Of a stretch of DNA of 9,377 nucleotides, positions 1 through 6,741 are shown one piece after another (position 1 is the stretch's first letter; each line of letters starts with the position of its first letter). A program made the translations under genes and the position numbers. Location: NCBI GenBank assembly GCA_934512155.1, contig CAKSWS010000046.1:1-9377 (forward strand), given 5' to 3'. The notes beneath the pieces are model-generated. The model was not told where the DNA came from. It did no database searches and saw nothing but the letters and a program-made list of their open reading frames with translations. Source of the DNA: an uncultured Eubacterium sp. (GTDB taxonomy: Bacteria; Bacillota; Clostridia; Oscillospirales; Acutalibacteraceae).

Positions 1-219
1 AGGCAAAACATCATCATTTTCAACTTCAACAACTTTTAAATCATTTGGCGTAAAAAATTTTTTTGCCGAAAAATCATATTTAAAACCAATAAAAATAACA
101 AAAACAGCCGTAAAAACAATTATAAAAGCAAGTATTGAAATTAAAACTTTTTGCTCTACATCAGATTTAAATTTTGTTTTAGGCACATAAATATCGCCCC
201 TGTTTTTAAATAAACGCAA
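1..219 (-). CDS. N-terminal part of an unidentified single-pass membrane protein, truncated by the window edge
   Basis: I do not recognise this protein. The frame is open for 73 codons from a TTG start at 219-217 to the left edge. The start is supported by a perfect AAGGAGG (232-226) six bases upstream and a promoter behind it. Residues 1-24 are polar and basic (RLFKNRGD near the start). Residues about 25-46 form one hydrophobic helix rich in Ile, Val and Phe. The chain then turns polar and acidic (VVEVENDD at 63-70). This predicts a short cytoplasmic N-terminus and an extracytoplasmic remainder, either a membrane anchor or an uncleaved signal; no lipobox cysteine is seen. It is transcribed divergently from dnaA. 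Codon use (AAA, TTT, GTT rich) matches the rest of the window, so it looks native. A GTG at codon 12 could be an internal start but has no good ribosome binding site. Confidence 0.75.
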   Translation of the reverse strand, partial: MRLFKNRGDIYVPKTKFKSDVEQKVLISILAFIIVFTAVFVIFIGFKYDFSAKKFFTPNDLKVVEVENDDVLP

Positions 220-225
220 GTTTAC

Positions 226-232
226 CCTCCTT
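226..232 (-). promoter_or_regulatory. Shine-Dalgarno of the divergent membrane-protein gene
   Basis: Reading the minus strand, AAGGAGG is followed by six bases and then TTG. This perfect anti-16S match at ideal spacing is the main reason for choosing the TTG start at 219-217. Confidence 0.8.
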
Positions 233-261
233 GCCTGTACATAATAACTTAATCCAAATTA

Positions 262-290
262 ATTATATATTAGTTTATAACGCAATACAA
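262..290 (-). promoter_or_regulatory. Sigma-A-type promoter for the divergent gene
   Basis: On the minus strand TTGTAT (290-285) and TATAAT (267-262) are separated by exactly 17 bases. The -10 is a perfect consensus and the -35 matches the first three bases of TTGACA. Transcription would begin near position 255, giving a leader of about 35 nt before the TTG start. The surroundings are very AT-rich, so chance matches are possible, but position and spacing both fit. Confidence 0.55.
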
Positions 291-367
291 GTTTATTTTT
301 ATTAATATTTTTATCTATATACTATATACTCTATATATTATATAATATATGATATTTTAAATATCTA
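291..367. other. Very AT-rich spacer with CTATATA repeats between the divergent promoters
   Basis: This stretch is almost only A and T. The 7-mer CTATATA occurs at 315-321, 322-328 and 331-337, the first two in direct tandem. No gene is visible. Such DNA is easily melted and bent, so it could assist the two divergent promoters or act as a secondary unwinding region upstream of dnaA, as in bipartite origins. The function is inference. Confidence 0.4.
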
Positions 368-396
368 TTGATTATATAAATATTTAATGATATAAT
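368..396 (+). promoter_or_regulatory. dnaA promoter (sigma-A type)
   Basis: TTGATT (368-373) and a perfect TATAAT (391-396) lie 17 bases apart. The predicted transcription start is about 403, leaving a leader of roughly 67 nt before the dnaA ATG. A DnaA-box-like motif (413-421) lies just downstream of the start site, well placed for DnaA to repress its own transcription, a known mode of dnaA control. Confidence 0.7.
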
Positions 397-412
397 ACAT
401 ATTATATTGAAA

Positions 413-421
413 TTTTCCGCA
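413..421 (+). promoter_or_regulatory. Variant DnaA box (TTTTCCGCA) in the dnaA leader
   Basis: TTTTCCGCA differs from the relaxed DnaA box TTWTNCACA only at position 7 (A to G). The identical 9-mer occurs twice more in the origin region behind dnaA. Its last four bases form the left arm of a small dyad, CGCA-TTTT-TGCG (418-429). Location just after the predicted start of transcription suggests autoregulation; binding is inferred. Confidence 0.55.
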
Positions 422-457
422 TTTTTGCGTTTACATTGTTAAAAACTTATTTTTTTG

Positions 458-463
458 AAAGGA
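458..463 (+). promoter_or_regulatory. dnaA ribosome binding site, which decides the start
   Basis: AAAGGA is followed by six bases and then ATG at 470. An in-frame TTG at 455 lies immediately before and partly within this site, so a start there would have no ribosome binding site of its own. The ATG at 470 is therefore the better start. Confidence 0.8.
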
Positions 464-469
464 ATTTTT

Positions 470-1837
470 ATGGAAACATATAACGATATATGGGATGCCG
501 TTTTGGAATATTGCAAAGGCAAAGTTTCCGAAACAGGATATAAACTTTGGCTTAAAACCGTTGAAATAGGCGGTTTTGAAAACAACAGTTTTGTTTTAAT
601 AATGGGCAGTGCCGTTAAAAAGAAAATTGTTATGGAACAATACGGCAGTTTAATTGAAGAAGCCCTTGAACAAGTGCTTGGTTTTAAAATTAATGTTGAA
701 TACCGTTTTCACCAATCTATTTTTGATGAAGTTGAAGACGAAAATAATAATGAAAAAGAACAACAAAATAATAACCAAAATGTTAAAAGAGGAAATGACC
801 AATTTACTTTTGATAATTTTATTGAAGGTCCTTCAAACAGATTTGCATATCGTGCAGCCATTGCTGTTTCAAAAAATCCCGGCGGAATTAACAACGGTGC
901 AGATTCTTTAAATTACAATCCTCTTTTTATTTACGGTAAATCAGGACTTGGTAAAACACATATTTTAAATGCAATTTGCCATGAAATAAGCATTAATTTT
1001 CCTGAAATGCGAATTCTTTACGTTCGCTGTGAAGATTTTGTTAATGAATTTATCTCTGCCCTTGGTAAAAAAACTATTGATGAATTTCATGATAAATTCA
1101 GAAATATAGATATTTTACTTATTGACGATATTCAATTTATAGGCGGTAAAGACAGAACAGAGGAAGAATTTTTCCATACTTTTAATTCTCTTGTAGAAAA
1201 CGGAAAACAAATTGTTTTAACTTCCGACCGTCCACCGAAAGAAATAAGAAGCTTAACTGAAAGACTTTGCACAAGATTTGAAAAAGGCTTGCTTGCAGAT
1301 ATTCAATCACCTGAATATGAAACAAGAGGTGCAAGTATTAAATCAAAAGCAAAAATGATTAATTTTGATATTTCCGACGCTGTTGTTAATTACGTTGCCG
1401 AAAAAATTAAAACCAATATTCGTCAATTAGAAGGCATTACCGTAAGATTACACGCAATGAGCCAACTTTCAGGTGAAAAGCCAACTATTGCACTGGCACA
1501 AAAAGTTATTAAAGATATTATTGACGATACACAGCAGCCTGTTCCCGTTACTATTGAAAAAATAGTGGAAGAAGTCAGCAGAACAGAAGGCATTTCAGTG
1601 GAAGATATTTACGGCAAAAAACAAAAAGCAAATATTACCCATGCAAGAAAAATTGCAATGTACATAATTCGTGAAGTTACAAACACAAGTTATGAAGCAA
1701 TAGGTGAAAAATTTAATAAACACCATTCAACGGTTATGTATAATATTCAACAAATCAGTGAAGAAATGGAAACAGACAGCAGATTAAACCGTGTTGTTAA
1801 CGATATGATTAACAATATTAAAGATATGGAAGAATAA
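470..1837 (+). CDS. dnaA: Chromosomal replication initiator DnaA, with atypical DNA-binding signature
   Basis: DnaA (455 aa) binds DnaA boxes at oriC, forms an ATP-dependent filament and melts the origin for helicase loading. Domain I is residues 1 to about 80. Residues about 84-110 form an Asn/Glu/Gln-rich linker (domain II). The AAA+ core follows, with Walker A GKSGLGKT (156-163), Walker B ILLIDD with D219/D220, an arginine-finger segment around R269, and a sensor II Arg near 318 in IRQLEG. Domain IV (about 360-455) contains the helix-turn-helix. Its signature is unusual: NKHHSTV (416-422) replaces the family GGRDHTTV, one residue is missing before it, and by my hand alignment E. coli Arg399 corresponds to Gln385. 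E. coli Asp433 becomes His418 and Thr435 becomes Ser420; His434 is kept as His419. The frame is intact and length is normal, so this is a functional divergent DnaA. Confidence 0.97.
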   Translation: METYNDIWDAVLEYCKGKVSETGYKLWLKTVEIGGFENNSFVLIMGSAVKKKIVMEQYGSLIEEALEQVLGFKINVEYRFHQSIFDEVEDENNNEKEQQNNNQNVKRGNDQFTFDNFIEGPSNRFAYRAAIAVSKNPGGINNGADSLNYNPLFIYGKSGLGKTHILNAICHEISINFPEMRILYVRCEDFVNEFISALGKKTIDEFHDKFRNIDILLIDDIQFIGGKDRTEEEFFHTFNSLVENGKQIVLTSDRPPKEIRSLTERLCTRFEKGLLADIQSPEYETRGASIKSKAKMINFDISDAVVNYVAEKIKTNIRQLEGITVRLHAMSQLSGEKPTIALAQKVIKDIIDDTQQPVPVTIEKIVEEVSRTEGISVEDIYGKKQKANITHARKIAMYIIREVTNTSYEAIGEKFNKHHSTVMYNIQQISEEMETDSRLNRVVNDMINNIKDMEE

Positions 1838-1843
1838 CAAAAA

Positions 1844-1852
1844 TTTTCCACA
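1844..1852 (+). promoter_or_regulatory. DnaA box (TTTTCCACA)
   Basis: Full match to the relaxed consensus TTWTNCACA, seven bases after the dnaA stop codon. It is the only box here with the usual CCACA half, and it anchors the interpretation of the neighbouring CCGCA copies. Confidence 0.65.
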
Positions 1853-1861
1853 CTTTTTTCC

Positions 1862-1870
1862 TTTTCCGCA
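1862..1870 (+). promoter_or_regulatory. Variant DnaA box (TTTTCCGCA)
   Basis: Begins 18 bases after the start of the CCACA-type box, in the same orientation. It differs from that box only by A to G at position 7. Confidence 0.55.
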
Positions 1871-1875
1871 AAAAA

Positions 1876-1900
1876 ATCTTTAACAGCCATTGTTAAAGAT
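1876..1900. repeat. Perfect 10-bp inverted repeat inside oriC
   Basis: ATCTTTAACA (1876-1885) and TGTTAAAGAT (1891-1900) are exact reverse complements around a 5-base loop, GCCAT. The stem is AT-rich and is not followed by a T-run on the plus strand, so it is a poor terminator for dnaA. On the minus strand the stem is followed by a run of T, but no minus-strand gene here needs a terminator. It is flanked by variant DnaA boxes at 1862 and 1906, so a protein-binding or structural role at the origin is plausible but not shown. Confidence 0.6.
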
Positions 1901-1905
1901 AAAAA

Positions 1906-1914
1906 TTTTCCGCA
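1906..1914 (+). promoter_or_regulatory. Variant DnaA box (TTTTCCGCA)
   Basis: An exact copy of the motif at 413 and 1862, directly beyond the inverted repeat and followed by the palindrome TGTTAACA (1916-1923). Confidence 0.55.
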
Positions 1915-1992
1915 ATGTTAACAAAACTTTATTTAAACTTTAACAATAAAAAAACAGTAAAATTTTACAGTATATAAGCGTTTCGGAAGTTT

Positions 1993-2021
1993 TTAACAAT
2001 TTCCGCAGCCTTTATTACTAT
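1993..2021 (+). promoter_or_regulatory. Candidate dnaN promoter, overlapping the unwinding element
   Basis: TTAACA (1993-1998, 5 of 6 to TTGACA) and TACTAT (2016-2021, 4 of 6 to TATAAT) are 17 bases apart. If real, a DnaA-box-like motif lies in its spacer, tying dnaN transcription to origin binding. The same bases are explained at least as well by the trinucleotide array, so this is weak. Confidence 0.3.
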
Positions 2022-2026
2022 GATTA
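1999..2026 (+). other. Candidate basal unwinding element: box, GC cluster, DnaA-trio-like array
   Basis: ATTTCCGCA (1999-2007) is followed by the short GC cluster GCC (2008-2010) and then the triplets TTA, TTA, CTA, TGA, TTA (2012-2026). Four of the five fit the YTA pattern of DnaA-trios, read 3'-(A/G)AT-5' on the other strand. The order box, GC cluster, trios, then dnaN is the one described for the B. subtilis basal unwinding system, where one triplet is also imperfect. AT-rich DNA continues to about 2050. Strand opening would start near 2012. The identification is by pattern only. Confidence 0.55.
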
Positions 2027-2065
2027 AAAGATAATATTCATAATTAACGAAAGAAGGTAAGTTTT

Positions 2066-3178
2066 ATGAAATTTTCCTGCAACACCCAAAAATTAAACGA
2101 AGCCTGCAATAATGTAATAAGAGCCGTTAGTGCAAAAGTTACAATTCCAACTATTGAAGGTATTCTTATTGAATGCGGTTCAGACACTTTAAGTTTAACC
2201 GGCTATGATTTTGAATTTGGAATAAATACAATTTTAAATGCAACGGTTGTTGAACCCGGCGCAATAGTAATTAATGCAAAAGTTATTTGCGATATTATAA
2301 GAAAACTTTCTGCAGAAACAGTTACAATAGAAACAAACGGAACAAACGTTACTGTTACAGCAGGTGCCGCACAATATAATATTAACGGTATTGATGCAGA
2401 TGATTATCCTGAATTACCTTCTGTTTCCGGCGGTTATCCTTTATTTATTAATCAAGGAATATTGCAACAAATGGTTTCACAAACACTTTTTGCAGTTGCA
2501 GACAATGAAAATTCAAAACCGGTACACACAGGTTTAAAATTTGAAATGACTTTAAATCAATTGAGACTAATAGGTGTTGACGGTTACAGACTTGCCATAA
2601 GAACTGAAACAATTAAATATGACGGTGAAGACATTACATTTATTGTGCCTAAAAAAACAATTAAAGAACTTATTAAATTAATAGGAACAGATATTGAAAA
2701 TGATGTTTCAATAAGCGTTGGAAAAAGGCATATTGTATTTGAAATAGGCAATTACAGTATTATCAGCCGACTTTTAGACGGTGATTTTCTTGATTACAAT
2801 GCCGCTGTGCCGAAAACATCCACAACAACAGTTTTAATTAATACAGACGACGCAATTTCTTGTATTGAAAGAACAGTGCCTGTTATTGAAAATAATGCAA
2901 AAAATCCAATAAGATGTTTATTTGATGCAGATGAAATGAGAGTTTCTACAGTTTCATCACTTGGCAGAGTTGTGGATTACACACATGCAAATGTAAGCGG
3001 TAACAGAGTAGAAATAGGATTTAATTCAAAATATGTTCTTGATGCTCTTCATGCGGCAGATACAGATCAGGTTAGAATTGAACTTAACGGACCTGTAAGC
3101 CCTGTTAAAGTTTTACCTGTTAATGATGAAAGTTATTTATTCCTTGTATTACCTATGAGATTAAAAAATGAAGTATAA
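2066..3178 (+). CDS. dnaN: DNA polymerase III beta sliding clamp
   Basis: DnaN (370 aa) dimerises into a ring that encircles DNA and tethers the replicative polymerase and other clamp-binding proteins. The length matches the family and three repeated clamp domains are expected at about 1-125, 126-250 and 251-370. Recognisable family features are the N-terminal start [22 protein letters not shown] in the middle domain, and the C-terminal LPMRL (362-366), which corresponds to the E. coli end MPMRL that lines the partner-binding cleft. Four residues, KNEV, extend past that usual end. Part of this extension is encoded in the 11-nt overlap with the S4 gene. The ATG at 2066 has an AAGAAGG site (2051-2057) eight bases upstream. 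It is the first gene of the overlapping dnaN-gyrB chain. Confidence 0.97.
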   Translation: MKFSCNTQKLNEACNNVIRAVSAKVTIPTIEGILIECGSDTLSLTGYDFEFGINTILNATVVEPGAIVINAKVICDIIRKLSAETVTIETNGTNVTVTAGAAQYNINGIDADDYPELPSVSGGYPLFINQGILQQMVSQTLFAVADNENSKPVHTGLKFEMTLNQLRLIGVDGYRLAIRTETIKYDGEDITFIVPKKTIKELIKLIGTDIENDVSISVGKRHIVFEIGNYSIISRLLDGDFLDYNAAVPKTSTTTVLINTDDAISCIERTVPVIENNAKNPIRCLFDADEMRVSTVSSLGRVVDYTHANVSGNRVEIGFNSKYVLDALHAADTDQVRIELNGPVSPVKVLPVNDESYLFLVLPMRLKNEV

Positions 3179-3416
3179 ATTAAAAATTGCAGAAAAAAAA
3201 GAAGAAACAATTACAATTAACACCGATTTTATTAAACTTGACAGTTTGCTTAAATTTGCAGGCTTGGCTGAAACGGGAAGTATGGCAAAAATGTTGGTGC
3301 AAGACGGAAAAGTTAAAGTTAACGGTGAAGTTTGCACTGCAAGGGGCAAAAAAATAAAACAAGGCGATGTTGTTTCTTTTAAAAATATTGATTTAAAAAT
3401 TATTAATGAAAATTAA
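3168..3416 (+). CDS. rlbA: Small S4-domain RNA-binding protein (RlbA/YaaA family)
   Basis: This 82-residue protein has a single S4 RNA-binding fold at about residues 20-75. It includes [19 protein letters not shown], a glycine-flanked turn and [19 protein letters not shown], as in B. subtilis YaaA (about 71 aa), encoded at the same place between dnaN and recF. The B. subtilis relative has been linked to ribosome assembly; the function here is by family and position. The gene overlaps dnaN by 11 nt and recF by 11 nt. No clear Shine-Dalgarno precedes its ATG, so translation is probably coupled to termination of dnaN. The N-terminus is basic and slightly longer than in Bacillus. The family assignment is firm; the symbol less so. 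Confidence 0.88.
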   Translation: MKYKLKIAEKKEETITINTDFIKLDSLLKFAGLAETGSMAKMLVQDGKVKVNGEVCTARGKKIKQGDVVSFKNIDLKIINEN

Positions 3417-4500
3417 CAGTATTAATATTGAAAATTACAGAAACATTGAAAATTTAAAATTAAATTTTGAAGATGTTAACATTATTTACGGTGAAAATGC
3501 CCAAGGTAAAACAAATTTAATAGAAGCAATTTATCTTTTTACCGGTGCAAAATCTTTTAGAGGTGCAAAGGATAAAGAATTAATTAATTTTAACAGTGAA
3601 TTTGCACGTTTAAAAATTGATTTTACAGATAAAAACAGAGAACAAAATGCAGAAATTATTATAAAAAAAAAAAGAGAAGCAAAACTTAACGGAATTAAGA
3701 AAAAATCACCTTCTATGTTGGGTGAAGAAATGAAAGCCGTTATTTTCAGCCCTGTTCATCTTTCAATGATTAAGGACGGACCGGCTGAAAGGCGTAAATT
3801 TGTTGACGGAGCATTGTGCCAAATTAAATACGGCTACAGAAATATTATTAAAGAATATTCAAAAGCTTTAAATCAGCGTAATATGTTGCTTAAAGATATG
3901 GTTAATAACCCAAGTCTTAAAGATATGCTTTATATTTGGGATAAAAGTTTTGCAAAATACGGTGCAAAAATTATTTATCAACGCCAAAAATATACAGAAG
4001 CCCTTGAACCTTATGTAAAAGATGTTTTTTCAGGTCTTTCAAACGGTAAAGAAGAAATAAACATTGTATTTAAAGGTGCTTTTGATTATGAAAATTTAAC
4101 TGTAGACGAAATAGAAAAAAAATTAATGTTTGCTCTTGAAAATAACAGAAGTGCGGATATTATAAACAGAATAACAACAATAGGACCTCACCGTGATGAT
4201 TTGGAAATACTTATAAACGGTAAATCTGCAAAAAAATACGGCAGTCAGGGTCAGCAAAGAAGTTGTGTTTTGGCACTTAAATTGGCAGAAGCAAGTTTGC
4301 TTAAAGAAAAAACACAAGATGAGCCTATTGCTCTTTTAGATGATGTTATGAGCGAGCTTGATGAAAACAGGCAGGATTATATTTTAAACCACATTAAAAA
4401 TCAACAGGTTTTTATTACGTGTTGTGATGCCAATACTGTTTTAAGACTGAAAAAAGGCAAAACTTTTCATATAGTAGGCGGAAAGGCTGAAGAAAACTAA
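3406..4500 (+). CDS. recF: Recombination mediator ATPase RecF
   Basis: RecF (364 aa) is an SMC-like ABC ATPase that acts with RecO and RecR to load RecA at single-strand gaps and stalled forks. Visible motifs are Walker A GENAQGKT (29-36), the ABC signature around SQGQQR (280-285), and Walker [12 protein letters not shown] (309-319). GPHRDD (260-265), typical of RecF, also stands out. The start ATG lies inside the end of the S4 gene (11-nt overlap) without a clear Shine-Dalgarno, so coupling is likely. The stop overlaps the remB start by one base (TAATG). An uninterrupted run of eleven A (3663-3673) encodes lysines around residues 87-89 and could be prone to slippage. The frame is intact in this sequence and length is normal. 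Confidence 0.96.
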   Translation: MKINSINIENYRNIENLKLNFEDVNIIYGENAQGKTNLIEAIYLFTGAKSFRGAKDKELINFNSEFARLKIDFTDKNREQNAEIIIKKKREAKLNGIKKKSPSMLGEEMKAVIFSPVHLSMIKDGPAERRKFVDGALCQIKYGYRNIIKEYSKALNQRNMLLKDMVNNPSLKDMLYIWDKSFAKYGAKIIYQRQKYTEALEPYVKDVFSGLSNGKEEINIVFKGAFDYENLTVDEIEKKLMFALENNRSADIINRITTIGPHRDDLEILINGKSAKKYGSQGQQRSCVLALKLAEASLLKEKTQDEPIALLDDVMSELDENRQDYILNHIKNQQVFITCCDANTVLRLKKGKTFHIVGGKAEEN

Positions 4501-4748
4501 TGTATTTACATTTAGGTGAAGATACGGTTGTAAATTCAAAAGAAATTATAGGTATTTTTGATATGGATACATCAACCGTTAATAAAGCCACAAGAGATTA
4601 TTTGAATATTGCGGAAAAAAATAAAAAAACAGTTTACGTTAACTATGATTTACCTAAAAGTTTTATAGTTACGAAAGATAAAATATATATCAGTCCGCTT
4701 AACACAAGTACATTGTTAAAGCGGTCAAGACAGGAGTTTTCATTATGA
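4500..4748 (+). CDS. remB: DUF370 extracellular matrix regulator RemB-like protein
   Basis: This 82-residue protein matches the RemA/RemB (DUF370) family. It opens [21 protein letters not shown], as does B. subtilis RemB (YaaB), and ends with [14 protein letters not shown], the family's conserved C-terminal block. The Rem proteins influence biofilm matrix genes in B. subtilis; RemA binds DNA as an oligomer. RemB is encoded between recF and gyrB there too, which supports RemB over RemA. The start codon shares one base with the recF stop (TAATG) and the stop overlaps gyrB by four bases (ATGA), so expression is tied to recF and gyrase. A weak AAAGG (4482-4486) lies 13 bases upstream of the start. 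What it regulates in this organism is unknown. Confidence 0.9.
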   Translation: MYLHLGEDTVVNSKEIIGIFDMDTSTVNKATRDYLNIAEKNKKTVYVNYDLPKSFIVTKDKIYISPLNTSTLLKRSRQEFSL

Positions 4749-6712
4749 GTGAAGAAAACAAAACAGTTTTAGAAGAAGAGGATATGGATACTGTTGTTAC
4801 CGAGGAATATTCCGAAAACAGTATTCAGGTTCTTGAGGGGTTGGAAGCTGTTCGTAAAAGACCGGGTATGTACATAGGTTCTACAGGACCCAGAGGATTA
4901 CACCACTTGGTTTACGAAATTGTTGATAACTCTATTGACGAAGCATTGGCAGGGGTTTGTACCCATATTGAATGTGATATTTTACCGGATAATATTATTT
5001 CCGTTCGTGATAACGGCCGTGGTATTCCCGTTGGTATTAATGAAAAAACAGGTTTGCCGGCAGTTACGGTTGTTTTAACCGTTCTTCACGCAGGCGGTAA
5101 ATTCGGCGGCAGCGGCTACAAAGTTTCCGGCGGTTTGCATGGCGTAGGTTCTTCTGTAGTTAACGCCCTTTCCGAATGGCTTGAAGTTGAGGTTACACAA
5201 AACGGTCATATTTATTCACAGCGTTTTGAAAGAGGTAAGCCTGTTAATGATTTACATATTATAGGCGATGCCGAGGGACACGGCACATTAATTAAATTTA
5301 AACCTGATGCCGAAATATTTACGGAAACAACTGTTTTTGAATATGATGTTTTGGAAAAAAGGCTTCGTGAACAGGCATTTTTAAACGCCGGTCTCTCAAT
5401 TAAACTTTCAGATTTAAGAGAAGATGACAAAGAGCTTCAGCAAAGTGAAGAATTTTGCTATGAAGGCGGTATTAAATCATTTGTTGAATATATTAATAAA
5501 AGCCGTGGATACAATCCTATTCAGGAAGAAGTTATTCATATTTCCACAACTAAGGAAGACAGGTCGGCAGAAGTTGCCCTTTGCTATAATGAAGGATACA
5601 ATTTAACTCTTCTTTCATTTGCAAACAATATTAACACTGTTGACGGCGGTACCCACGAAGCAGGATTTAAACGTGCGTTAACAAGAGTATTTAACGATTA
5701 CGGTAAAAAATATAATATTTTAAAGGACAGCGACAAAAAACTTTCAGGCGATGATGTTTTGGAAGGTTTAACCGTAGTTATCAGCGTTAAACTTACAGAA
5801 GCACAGTTTGAAGGTCAAACAAAAGGTAAATTAGGTAACACAGATATTGCCGGTCTTGTTTCAAACCTTGTTTATAATAAGCTGATGACGTATTTTGAAG
5901 AAAATCCGGCAACGGCAAAAGCACTTTTAAACAAATCTATTGACGCTTCAAGAGTAAGAGAAGCAATAAGAAAAGCAAAAGAAAGTGCAAGAAGAAAAAG
6001 TCCGCTTGAAAGCAATTCATTGCCTGGTAAATTGGCAGACTGCACATCAAATGTGCCGGAAGAATGCGAATTGTTTATCGTCGAAGGTGATTCGGCAGGC
6101 GGTTCGGCAAAGGACGGAAGAGACAGAAAGCACCAAGCAATTCTTCCTCTTTGGGGTAAAATGCTTAACGTTGAAAAAGCAAGGCTTGATAAAGTTTACG
6201 GCAACGAAAAACTTACACCTGTTGTTCAGTCATTAGGCACGGGAATAGGTGAAGATTTTGATATTACAAAATTAAGATACCACAAAATAGTTATTATGGC
6301 GGATGCCGATGTTGACGGTGCCCACATCAGAACACTTCTTTTAACATTTTTCTTTAGATTTATGAAAGAAATTGTGGATGACGGTTATGTTTACCTTGCA
6401 CAGCCGCCTCTTTTTAAAGTAAGCAAAGGTAAAAAAAGCGTTTATGCTTTTTCAGATGAAGAAAGAGATAAATATATTGAAGAAATGGGCGGTCAATGTG
6501 ATATTCAGCGTTACAAAGGTTTGGGTGAAATGGACCCCGACCAGCTTTGGGAAACAACTATGGACCCTGAATTCAGAACAATGAAGCGTGTTACGGTTGA
6601 AGACGCTCAAAGAGCAGACGAAACATTCAGCATTCTTATGGGTGATAATGTTGAGCCACGCCGTGAATTTATTGAGAAAAACGCAAAATACGTTCAAAAT
6701 CTTGATGTTTAA
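4745..6712 (+). CDS. gyrB: DNA gyrase subunit B
   Basis: GyrB (655 aa) is the ATPase and TOPRIM subunit of gyrase (A2B2), which introduces negative supercoils. The GHKL ATPase domain shows E58 (the general base, E. coli Glu42), D61/N62, D89 with GRG (91-93) and the glycine-rich lid at about 117-135. The TOPRIM domain shows EGDSAGG starting at E447 and the metal-binding DADVD at 520-524. The C-terminal tail carries YKGLGEM. The length fits Gram-positive GyrB, without the large insertion of E. coli GyrB. An acidic N-terminal extension of about 20 residues precedes the conserved part. AGGAG (4732-4736) lies eight bases before the ATG, inside remB. The start overlaps remB by four bases. Confidence 0.97.
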   Translation: MSEENKTVLEEEDMDTVVTEEYSENSIQVLEGLEAVRKRPGMYIGSTGPRGLHHLVYEIVDNSIDEALAGVCTHIECDILPDNIISVRDNGRGIPVGINEKTGLPAVTVVLTVLHAGGKFGGSGYKVSGGLHGVGSSVVNALSEWLEVEVTQNGHIYSQRFERGKPVNDLHIIGDAEGHGTLIKFKPDAEIFTETTVFEYDVLEKRLREQAFLNAGLSIKLSDLREDDKELQQSEEFCYEGGIKSFVEYINKSRGYNPIQEEVIHISTTKEDRSAEVALCYNEGYNLTLLSFANNINTVDGGTHEAGFKRALTRVFNDYGKKYNILKDSDKKLSGDDVLEGLTVVISVKLTEAQFEGQTKGKLGNTDIAGLVSNLVYNKLMTYFEENPATAKALLNKSIDASRVREAIRKAKESARRKSPLESNSLPGKLADCTSNVPEECELFIVEGDSAGGSAKDGRDRKHQAILPLWGKMLNVEKARLDKVYGNEKLTPVVQSLGTGIGEDFDITKLRYHKIVIMADADVDGAHIRTLLLTFFFRFMKEIVDDGYVYLAQPPLFKVSKGKKSVYAFSDEERDKYIEEMGGQCDIQRYKGLGEMDPDQLWETTMDPEFRTMKRVTVEDAQRADETFSILMGDNVEPRREFIEKNAKYVQNLDV

Positions 6713-6741
6713 TATATTAAATTTGGCAAGGAGAGATAAAA

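Larger units (their letters stand above)
1838..2065 (+). other. oriC: Probable oriC region between dnaA and dnaN
   Basis: This 228-bp AT-rich gap has no credible gene. It holds four DnaA-box-like motifs, all in the plus orientation: TTTTCCACA (1844-1852), TTTTCCGCA (1862-1870 and 1906-1914) and ATTTCCGCA (1999-2007). A possible weak opposite-strand copy lies at 1982-1990 (7 of 9 matches). It also carries a perfect 10-bp dyad (1876-1900), a 12-bp palindrome GTAAAATTTTAC (1957-1968), TGTTAACA (1916-1923), and an AT-rich trinucleotide array next to dnaN. In Firmicutes the dnaA-dnaN gap is the usual site of origin unwinding. Identification rests on position plus motif clustering. Confidence 0.8.

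Noticed and set aside
455..469. TTG start for dnaA giving five extra residues
   Set aside because: The TTG directly abuts and overlaps the AAAGGA ribosome binding site that serves the ATG at 470; the DnaA family normally starts near METYND-like sequence.
1876..1900. Terminator for dnaA
   Set aside because: The stem is AT-rich and is followed by A-rich sequence, not a T-run, on the dnaA strand.
2019..2024. TATGAT as the dnaN -10 element with TTAACA at 1993 as -35
   Set aside because: The spacing would be 20 bases, too long. A 17-base pairing with TACTAT is listed at low confidence instead.
4610..4618. Reverse-orientation TTTTCCGCA inside remB as a DnaA box
   Set aside because: It is a single copy encoding Ala-Glu-Lys in a conserved reading frame and is not clustered with others, so chance is the simpler explanation.
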